Positions 57,050-64,000 of a stretch of DNA of 64,000 bases are shown here, piece after piece (the stretch's first letter is position 1; each line of letters begins with the position of its first letter). The DNA comes from Rhizopus arrhizus (taxonomy: Eukaryota; Mucoromycota; Mucoromycetes; Mucorales; Rhizopodaceae). Location of the stretch: assembly GCA_024220505.1 (NCBI GenBank), contig JAKZZE010000030.1:529501-593500 (forward strand), read 5' to 3'. The notes beneath the pieces are model-generated. The model worked only from the letters and a program-made list of their open reading frames with translations, was not told where the DNA came from and did no database searches. A program made the translations under genes and the position numbers.

Positions 57050-58686
57050 CAGTGGGTCAAAAAACTGCACCAACCTAACCTAATTTTTCGGAAATAAGAG
57101 CATAGGTCTGTCAGTTTTATAGCAAACATTATGAAACTTGAACCAGACAAAGTTAATACTATTATGATTTATTGACAAAAATTTCAAAGTCAGTAGCTGA
57201 GTATACACTTAAAGCGCGCCCAGAAAAAAGCGGAGGTCGGTTGGTGCAGTTTTTTGACTTTCTTAAAATCGAGTGGATCCACCCTTTTCTGCTAATACTG
57301 CTTGTATTCTGTCGGGCAAATTGTCCATATATTTGATGCATTGTTTCTTAGTAAACGAATTCCAATCATTTTCGACTCTTTCCTACAGTTCATGGATGCT
57401 GCTCGCCCTATTATCATACATGCTCAGCTTTAACTTCAAATGATGCCATACATGTTCAACAGGATTAAGATCTGGACTTTGTGATGGTCAATCGTCAATG
57501 TAAACCATGCCCCTATCTTTCATTCATTGCGTTGTGAACTTTGATCGATGTTTACGATCATTGTCGTGCTGAAATACCGATGGTTTCCAATTCAGACCAT
57601 AGTACTTCATGGTGTCCTTCAGACTTGTAGCAAGAATTTCTTGGTATAACTCTGAATTCATGGTACCATCATAGATCTGACATGCGTATCCAGGTCCTGC
57701 GCTGGTTATACAACCCCATAACATGAGACCGCCGCCTCCATGCTTCACAGTAACGTCGATATGGTGGGGCTGTAAACGATCGCATTTTTTCTTCCAATAA
57801 TATTTGCAACCATCTGAGCCCCAAATGTTAATTTTGGTCTCACCAGAAAATATCACACGTCGCCAATCATGTACTGTCCAGTATTGATGCTTTTTTGCCC
57901 ATGTCAATCGAGCCTTCTTATGCTTTTCAGTCAATAATGGCTTCTTCTTTTTGATCTCAGCATAAATTTCAACTGAATGTAAAGCATTAATGGCCGATTG
58001 ATACGACATAGGGTGTCCAAGCTCCTCCAACTTCATTTGAACATCCTTGGCAGTCTTCCAATAACCCGTGAGTACTTGTCTCTTCATGTATCGACGCGTT
58101 GATTTTGCCACAATGCTCGATTTATCTCCGCTTTTACGTATTCTATTATGCTTCCAGTTATTTGCACACCTATTAACGGTATTTCTATGCACTCAAACTC
58201 GTTTCCCAATGACTGTGGGGTCAACGCTATCTTCCAATAGTGGTTTGATACTGTTTTGAACATCGAATGGAACCGTTTTGGGCATTTCTAATGATGGATA
58301 GACACTGGCGATGTATGATGCGTTTGGGTAAAGTAGGAAAGAAAGAAAAAAGGAAAATAATTGCAAAAAGTTTATTTTAAGATCCCCAGTGTGACTACAT
58401 ACTCCACAGACTAATTTATATCTGCCGGAATGGCCTCAGTCCGGGCATATAGTGTCAAACCCACTTTTATTTTAAAAGTCAAAAAACTGCACCAACCGAC
58501 CTCCGCTTTTTTCTGGGCGCGCTTTAAGTGTATACTCAGCTACTGACTTTGAAATTTTTGTCAATAAATCATAATAGTATTAACTTTGTCTGGTTCAAGT
58601 TTCATAATGTTTGCTATAAAACTGACAGACCTATGCTCTTATTTCCGAAAAATTAGGTTAGGTTGGTGCAGTTTTTTGACCCACTG
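57050..58686 (-). mobile_element. T8: Tc1-like transposon (DD35E), dead
   Basis: 1637 bp, TA at 57048-57049 and 58687-58688. Ends CAGTGGGTCAAAAAACTGCA. Each end (about 210 bp) is closed on the inner side by the inverted motif (GTTGGTGCAGTTTTTTGAC near 57240-57260 and 58478-58500). It sits in the gypsy-3 integrase. Confidence 0.93.
57264..58285 (-). pseudogene. T8 transposase, catalytic Asp lost
   Basis: It starts MPKTVPFDVQNSIKPLLEDSVDP at 58285, has a stop just before VHRNTVNRC near 58193, then a long open part 58192-57524. FSGETK replaces FSDETK, so the first catalytic Asp is Gly. QHDNDRKH and SPDLNPVE keep 35 residues between them but are separated by two stops. It ends EKGGSTRF. Plainly inactive. 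Confidence 0.88.
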
Positions 58687-58818
58687 TAGTATATTTTTTA
58701 TAAATTGTATACTGTCGCGCTTCTTTTAATAAGTATTTTTGAGTTTTTGGTGAAAGATTGGCAGGGACCTTTAAGGTTTGCAAATAGTGCTTCAGCTGAT
58801 CTATTTTTTCTTGTTCCA

Positions 58819-59015
58819 TTCTGATGATTAAGTGTTAGAATGTTGTCTTGGTTTTATTGTTTGCAATTGGTGTGTTACGAAAGTTGGTTTTAAGTTTAAG
58901 GTTGAGAGTGTTACGAAAGTTGATTTAAGGTTGTAAGTGAGGATGCTATGAGTGTTGATTATTGTTGGTGTGTGTATTTTTTTTTTTTTTTTTTGTTATT
59001 ATTATTATTATTATA
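58819..59015 (-). other. Spacer between gypsy-3 RNase H and integrase ORFs
   Basis: About 200 bp on the minus strand with an ATT/AAT microsatellite (about 58997-59015), an A-run of 19 (58978-58996), and a degenerate repeat containing TTTCGTAACAC twice. It is not open in frame with either neighbour. Confidence 0.6.
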
Positions 59016-59230
59016 TCAATATCCAAGGCGTGATAAAAAGTCGGCACTTTCATTCACTCTTCCAGGCCTATATTTGATTTCATATTCGTATTCTGAAAGT
59101 ATGGTTATCCACCTTGCTATAATTCCTGTGGGATTAGTTGATTTGAGTAACCCATTTAAGGCTGAATGGTCTGTAATTATTGAAAATTTCTGTCCAAGTA
59201 GATACGGTCTAAACAATTTAACTGCCCATA

Positions 59231-60878
59231 CACTAGGTGAAAAAATAGGGACAACCTTTTCGAAAATTTCATTTCATGCAGCATATAGCATTAAGAGAAG
59301 GTCGCCTCATGACGCTAGCAATATGTTAAACCGAGGTTAATGTATGAAGTATTTCATCAAAATATGATGAGTCAACTATGGAAAATGAGGGAGTAATGCA
59401 TATATAATTGGCCGAATTTTAGATACTCCACAGCTCAGTTTTAGACCATATTTCGTACTCTTCTAGTTTGACCTGGAATGTCAGTTATAATTAAAATGCA
59501 AACCGATTCTAATATTAGCTATGCACGTTCCTATAATTAATAATATAAAATGAATGCTGTTTTCTTTCATTCATATATTCTTTTTTTTCGTTATATTCTT
59601 CTTACTTCCTGCGAAATTTCTCTTACTTATGCTTCGCGCTTTACCTCAAGACACGCAAGACAGCATCAAGTCTGCACTTATGAGCAATAGAAGCCCAAAG
59701 GATATTGTTGGTAAATTTGGTATCCATCCCAAGACAGTTAGGAGATATAGAAACAAGTTATTTGGGCCAATGGTACCCGCAACACGTGGTAGACATACAC
59801 TTGTGTCATCTGCTACGAAGGAATATATCATGGTATTACTGATTAAAGGAGCCCTAAAGACAGCCAAGGACGTACATCGGATGCTCATACAACTTGGGTA
59901 TTCTATGACTTACCGTTCAGTAATAAACGTCCTTGTATCAATGGATTTTTATTCTAGGCGTAAAAAGAAGCAGCCTCTTTTACCTAATAACCACCGCAAG
60001 CAGAGGTTAGCATGGGCAAAGAAGTATCAAAGCTGGTCTATACAACAGTGGCATCAAGTAGTGTTCTCCGATGAAACGAAGATCAACATTTGGGGATCTG
60101 ATGGCTGCAGATACTATTGGACCCAGCCTGGTGATGTCCTTCGTCCACACCACATAGATCTTTCAATGAAGCATGGTGGCGGCAAATTGATCATGTGGGG
60201 ATGTATAACCAGTGAGGGATCAGGATATGCGTGCCAGGTATACGATGGTACCATGGACTCCTTGGTGTACCAGCATATTCTTGGAACAACTTACATGAAA
60301 ACGCTGAAGTACTATGGTATGAACAAGCACACCATTTACCTTCAACAAGATAACGACCCAAAGCACAAGTCCAAATCAACAATGTCATGGCTCCAACAAA
60401 ACAAGGTCCAGTACATTAACGATTGGCCACCTAACTGTCCGGATCTGAATCCTATAGAGCATATGTGGCACTTGCTGAAACTTAGGTTAAGCCTTTATGA
60501 ACGAAAGGCCAGAAACATCGACGGGCTATGGGAACGAGTTGACTTTGAATGGAACAAGCTAGATAAAGATGTTTGTAGAAGTTACATTGACAGCATGCCT
60601 GATCGCATAGCAGCGGTAATCAAATCAAAAGGGAGATTTACTCGTTATTAAATAAATACTACTCATTTTGTAATATAACGATTATAAAATTATTGCAACT
60701 ATTTTCTCTTTTCTTCCCCCATATGTTATCCTGATCAGTTTTATATGTGGGAAACGTAATACTCACTACCTAAGGCTACGCTCTATAGGCATGGCTTGGA
60801 TGTCGTACGGAGTGGAGGAGAAAAAAAAAAAGTTAAAAATTATTTTAGGGTAGGTTGTCCCTATTTTTTCACCTAGTG
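59231..60878 (+). mobile_element. T9: intact Tc1-like transposon (DD35E)
   Basis: 1648 bp, TA at 59229-59230 and 60879-60880. Ends CACTAGGTGAAAAAATAGGG. It lacks the paired inner motif seen in other families. Confidence 0.93.
59629..60651 (+). CDS. T9 transposase, intact (340 aa)
   Basis: Tc1-like DDE transposase. I choose MLRALPQDTQDSIKSALMSNRSPKDIVGKFG at 59629 as start because it begins the helix-turn-helix; 25 hydrophobic residues upstream (from 59554) are translation of T-rich leader. GRHTLVSSATKEYIM is the linker. Catalytic: FSDETKINI, LQQDNDPKH, CPDLNPIEH, with 35 residues between the last two. It ends IKSKGRFTRY. Unbroken, probably functional. Confidence 0.92.
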   Translation: MLRALPQDTQDSIKSALMSNRSPKDIVGKFGIHPKTVRRYRNKLFGPMVPATRGRHTLVSSATKEYIMVLLIKGALKTAKDVHRMLIQLGYSMTYRSVINVLVSMDFYSRRKKKQPLLPNNHRKQRLAWAKKYQSWSIQQWHQVVFSDETKINIWGSDGCRYYWTQPGDVLRPHHIDLSMKHGGGKLIMWGCITSEGSGYACQVYDGTMDSLVYQHILGTTYMKTLKYYGMNKHTIYLQQDNDPKHKSKSTMSWLQQNKVQYINDWPPNCPDLNPIEHMWHLLKLRLSLYERKARNIDGLWERVDFEWNKLDKDVCRSYIDSMPDRIAAVIKSKGRFTRY

Positions 60879-61679
60879 TATAACGGCTAAGCATTCCAAT
60901 TTTGTAGATGCATAATTGCTTTCACTTGATTTTAAGCTTCTGCTTGCGTAGATGATTGGGTGTTCATATCCATTTTCGTCGAATTGTGTTAGTATACATC
61001 CGAGACCCAGTTTTGAGGCGTCAGTTACTAAGATAAATGGCTTTTTAAAATTTGGTCTGACCAAGATAGGAGCAGTAGTGAGCAATTTTTTGAGATGTTC
61101 AAATGAATCAGTGGTTTTCTGTGTCCATGGTATCTTTTTTGTTGTTTTTGTCTGATCATGCAACGGTCTGGCTATAGCAGCAAAATTCTTGATAAACCTT
61201 CTATAGTATGATGCAAGTCCTAAGAATCCACGTACTTGAGTGATTGTTGTTGGTTTTGGATAATCTTGAATCTTCTTCACTTTATCTGGATCAGTTTGAA
61301 TTCCATTTTCTGTGATTATATAACCAAGGAATTTGAGATGATCTTTAAAGAAAAAACACTTTTCAGGGTTTAACTTTAAGTTGGCTATTTGTATACAACT
61401 GAAAACTTGTTCCAAATGCTCTAAGTGTTCGAACTGATTGTGTGAATATATGTTTAAATCATCTATGTAGGCTACCAGACATTTATTTATCAATGGTCTG
61501 AAGCATAGATCGATAAGTCGTTGGAAGGTAGCAGGTGAATTTACGAGTCCCATAGGTAAAGTATTGTAATGGTAAGTTCCGAATTTGGTTGTAAATGCAG
61601 TCAATTCTTTACTGTCATCATTCATTGGAACTTGATGAAATCCTGCTCGCATATCCAGAGCTGAAAATATTCTAGCTTT

Positions 61680-62149
61680 TCCCAGTGTAAACCAGCACGA
61701 AAACGACTTTGTATAACTTCTTCGCTTGTAATGTTAGCCAAGTCTGCCGCTTCTCTCAATCTGGCTAAAAATATTTGGGGGTGTTCTTGTTCACCTTGTT
61801 GCATTTCACTGAATTCCATTTCATAATTTTGTATGAGCTCTGGTGTAATATAATGATTTTTTAGTAAATCCAAAGCTTCAGTATAAGTGACATTGGGATA
61901 TTCTTTTAGTATAACACGTTCAAAATATGTTTTTGCTGCTCGACGTAGTTGTGATTTGAGTATTACTAACTTTCTAGCATCACTGTTTGTATTGCTGATA
62001 GCGAGAAATGATTCTAGAATTTCTTGAAAATGGCGAAAATCTTCACCTTCGTAACCATAAAATTCAATTAAACGGGGACGATAGCTTTGACTAGAGTTTG
62101 AGCCATTCAATGCTGCCAACACGATTTGTTCTTGAGGTAAAGCTGTCAT
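61680..62149 (-). pseudogene. gypsy-3 Gag, truncated by deletion
   Basis: It starts MTALPQEQIVLAALNGSNSSQSYRPRLIEFYGYEGEDFRHFQEILESFLAI and continues through a retrotransposon-gag-type domain (KLVILKSQLRRAAKTYFERV...PELIQNYEMEFSEMQQGEQEHPQIFLARLREAADLA). It breaks near 61685, where RAGLHWEK is joined to reverse transcriptase sequence. The zinc knuckle and protease are missing. The frame upstream of 62149 is open into the LTR without meaning. Confidence 0.82.
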
Positions 62150-62263
62150 TTTTGCCAGTAAATGTTTTGATATTGTTGATTCGATTTTGAGTAAGTTCTT
62201 TTGATTAGTTTGATTGATTTCTTCGTATTTTTTTGATTTTGTGCCCTCGTAGTGACCACCAAA

Positions 62264-62704
62264 TGTAATTTTGTTTGGGTTTATTGGGTTAAGGTTTAAA
62301 TAAGCAGAGATTTGAGTTATAATTGATATAAGAGTTGACTTTTTGTGAATTGGATTTGGCTTGATTCGCTTGATATAGTGACCACCAGATCTTGTAAAGT
62401 AGATCAATCTTGTTTTGATTCGTAAAAAGGTTTGTTTAAAGTAAAAATAAAATAAAAAGGGATACAATGAAGATAGTTAGCTTCAAGGGACTTGACTTTG
62501 TAATTATAATAGAATATCAAAAGAGCTTTTTAAAAGGATAATTGATAAATTTATTCAAAGAAAAACAAAGTAAATAAAGTTGTAGATTTTGTAAGTAAAA
62601 GTTTTAAAGTGCAAAGATCGAAGTGAAGTTTTTATATCCTGAGGAATAAATCCTCAGTATTTATACTGTTTGGTGAGTTATTGTTTGGTCAGATTTGATT
62701 GGCA
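62264..62704 (-). repeat. gypsy-3 5' LTR (441 bp)
   Basis: I see no differences from the 3' LTR in the compared sequence. It is followed (minus strand) by TT and then TGGTGGTCACTACGAGG, a probable primer-binding site near 62240-62261. The hairpin motif is at 62378-62404. Confidence 0.88.
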
Positions 62705-62705
62705 A

Positions 62706-63325
62706 TGTAATTTTTGTATTGCTTCAATGGCTTGTAAGAGTTAACGGTTTTGAAATAGAGTAAAGTTGATGAAAATGGATAAAAAGTAAGAGTTGGGTAG
62801 AGTATTGATATTAGGTTCGCTTGTAAGTGACCACCAGATCTTGTTAAGTTGATCAGACTTGTTTTATATTCGGATAACTTGATAAGAGTATTAAAAGGAT
62901 TTACAATGAAGATAATTGGCTTCAAGGGACTTGTCTTGCTTGTATTTTAAGAGTGTTATATCAAAAGATTCAGAGATAAGGATACTTGGTTTATTGATAA
63001 AATATATTTATATTGTCAAAAAAGGCAAGTTCAGGTAAGTAAAGATAAGTAAAGTCAAAAGAATAAAAAGCTGGGCTTTTTATAGGCAAAAATATAAAAT
63101 TCAATTTTTACAAAATGTAAAAATATCAAAAGGTAAAAAAATATCAAAAGGTTAAAAAATATCAAAAAGTTAAAAAAATATCAAAAGGTTAAAAAAATAT
63201 CAAAAGGTTAAAAATTTGTCAAATAGGAAAAATAATGACAATTTGTAAAGTGATTTACAAAACGTCAAAAATTAAAGCTTGAAAGAAGTTTCGGAGTTCA
63301 AATCTTCATAATCATAGCTACAGCA
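62706..63325 (-). repeat. LTR-b: related 3' LTR (620 bp)
   Basis: On the minus strand TGCTGTAGCTATG ... AAAAATTACA. Upstream on that strand (63326-63359) is the same internal tail that precedes the gypsy-3 3' LTR (ATATTAACTTTTGGATCG on the plus strand), cut off by LTR-c. It therefore is the 3' LTR of a related element otherwise lost. The hairpin motif is at 62827-62853. It is one base from the gypsy-3 5' LTR. Confidence 0.72.
63118..63213. repeat. Minisatellite in LTR-b (unit about 18 bp)
   Basis: Five to six imperfect copies of AAAAATATCAAAAGGTT in the presumed U3 part of the LTR. Confidence 0.75.
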
Positions 63326-63359
63326 ATATTAACTTTTGGATCGTTTGAAAAGATCGTAC

Positions 63360-63795
63360 TGTTATTTTATTATTTGGTTGGCTTGTAGGTTTGTGTTTTA
63401 ATAGAGTAAGTTTGCTTGTGAAGCTTGATTGTAAGGTTAAGATAGCCTTGTAAGTTGTTGTTTTATATAGAATTTAAGCAGATGCTTGTTAAGTAGTGAC
63501 CACCAGATCTTATTTGTAAGATCAATACGATGTTTCTTGATAAAATAATATAAAAAGTAAAGTAAAAAGTTGTAGTGAACAGGGACTTTCTTGTTAAAGT
63601 TTGTTAATTATTGAGTAAAAATATATGATTTATTTAAACTGACTGACAATTTCTTCACAAAAAGATGGGATATATATATGAATAATAATTTTTTTTTTCT
63701 TTTTAGCTTTTCTTATTTTTTTAGCATTTCTTATTTTTGCGACTATTATTATTTCTTTGACAATGGTTGTTAAAATAACTTATATTATTTTAACA
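63360..63795 (-). repeat. LTR-c: 3' LTR of an element running off the right edge
   Basis: 436 bp, TG...CA. The upstream end on the minus strand is a perfect 28-bp palindrome (63768-63795, arms TGTTAAAATAA). The hairpin and TGGTGGTCACTA are at 63496-63522. The flanks CGTAC / ATCCA do not match, as expected for one LTR of a longer element whose body lies beyond 64000. Confidence 0.72.
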
Positions 63796-63978
63796 ATCCA
63801 TGTCGGAGTTGGTTTGCGTTTCATCCAAAAAGCGATCATTCTCACAGATTCCCGGGCCACGAGATGAATCGTCCTCGGTTCTTGTCCATTTATCCACTTG
63901 TTTCATCCTGTTGGTGAATGCTCGAAATAAACTATATCCGGGTATTATAGCCTTCAGTAAGATCTGTTTTGCTGCCAT
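63790..63978 (-). CDS. ORF3-like C-terminus of an off-window gypsy element (partial)
   Basis: Only the last 62 residues are inside the window: ...KQVDKWTRTEDDSSRGPGICENDRFLDETQTNSDMDC. The SRGPGIC...FL stretch resembles the end of gypsy-3 ORF3, and it too lies directly before a 3' LTR. The similarity could partly reflect a shared purine tract in the DNA. Confidence 0.45.
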   Translation of the reverse strand: MAAKQILLKAIIPGYSLFRAFTNRMKQVDKWTRTEDDSSRGPGICENDRFLDETQTNSDMDC

Positions 63979-64000
63979 GTACGTAGCTATTGAATCTGGC

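Larger units (their letters stand above)
55833..58818 (-). pseudogene. gypsy-3 integrase, separate ORF, interrupted by T8
   Basis: The integrase inserts cDNA into the genome. Its own ATG at 58818 gives MEQEKIDQLKHYLQTLKVPANLSPKTQKYLLKEARQYTIYKKY, then T8 is inserted at TA. After removing T8 the frame goes on RYNTSNGIIRKVLNKQEAEDML...HPLGGHLAYNNTLHKI..CHRCQRHG (HHCC finger) and the DDE core: ALDVKRIQ, ISDNGKPF, NGLIERFN. The tail has GEIVLLYKDF and KWDGPYIIQ. No chromodomain. The part from 56984 to 55833 (383 aa) is unbroken. It is not joined to the RNase H frame upstream. Confidence 0.87.
59016..61670 (-). pseudogene. gypsy-3 reverse transcriptase-RNase H, split by T9
   Basis: The frame begins at the deletion junction with KARIFSALDMRAGFHQVPM, so protease and the first part of the polymerase are missing. 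The polymerase shows LPMGLVNSPATFQ and CLVAYIDDLNIYS (YIDD, near 61470). RNase H follows: FILVTDASKLGLGCILTQF. T9 inserted at TA within ECLAVI|WAVKLF; after its removal the frame continues FRPYLLGQKFSIITDHSALNGLL to a stop at 59016 (FLSRLGY). Both halves are unbroken. Confidence 0.87.
54418..62704 (-). mobile_element. gypsy-3: minus-strand gypsy element with extra ORF, deleted
   Basis: Two 441-bp LTRs (54418-54858 and 62264-62704) that look identical over the parts compared. Reading on the minus strand: primer-site-like TGGTGGTCACTA near 62252, gag, RT/RNase H, a separate integrase ORF, and a third ORF before the 3' LTR. Two Tc1 elements (T9, T8) interrupt it at TA sites, and removing them restores the frames. 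An internal deletion joins gag to reverse transcriptase near 61685. No target duplication is found. Confidence 0.87.

Noticed and set aside
53118..63220. Short AT-rich tandem repeats as a CRISPR array
   Set aside because: Units are adjacent with no unique spacers, and the genome is eukaryotic.

Overview
This window is eukaryotic, almost certainly fungal, and made almost entirely of transposable elements. Tc1-like DNA transposons, a Plavaka-type (CACTA-like) transposon, a Merlin element with 56-57 nt introns, L1-like and other LINEs, a chromodomain gypsy element and many solo LTRs, all in AT-rich DNA, point to a TE-rich early-diverging fungus, most plausibly Mucoromycota. That placement is inference; no cellular marker gene is present.

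Layout. 0.4-12.6 kb: an old Tc1-like element (called Z here) carries an internally deleted gypsy element (gypsy-1) and a Plavaka element inside its left end, and these hold three solo LTRs and another Tc1-like copy (T1). 12.6-17.8 kb: minus-strand LINE-1 cut by a Tc1 fragment. 17.8-20.0 kb: Merlin element. 20.0-27.0 kb: inverted second copy of the Plavaka block with the same nested LTR, plus a third LTR holding intact Tc1 element T2. 27.0-35.2 kb: two near-identical inverted Tc1 copies (T3, T3') bracket an inverted segment that splits one LINE (LINE-2). 35.2-42.9 kb: a young gypsy-2 chromovirus with Tc1 element T4 inside. 42.9-47.7 kb: Tc1 pieces (T5, T6) in and beside two unrecognised genes. 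47.7-51.9 kb: a TE-free AT-rich tract. 51.9-64.0 kb: minus-strand gypsy-3 and related LTRs, cut by Tc1 elements T7, T8 and T9.

The most useful results come from reconstructing insertion order. Nearly every insertion can be removed at a target-site duplication (TA for Tc1, 4-5 bp for LTRs) to restore an open frame. Three structures do not follow simple insertion: the LINE-2 split by an inversion between T3 copies; the Plavaka duplication that carries along a nested LTR and ends exactly at the Z terminus; and gypsy-2, whose two flanks come from different elements. Five of the Tc1-like families have ends of about 200 bp in which the outer terminal motif recurs inverted at the inner boundary, and one further end shows the same layout. 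gypsy-3 carries an unrecognised third ORF, and its LTR group shares an 18-nt hairpin next to a primer-binding-site-like motif.
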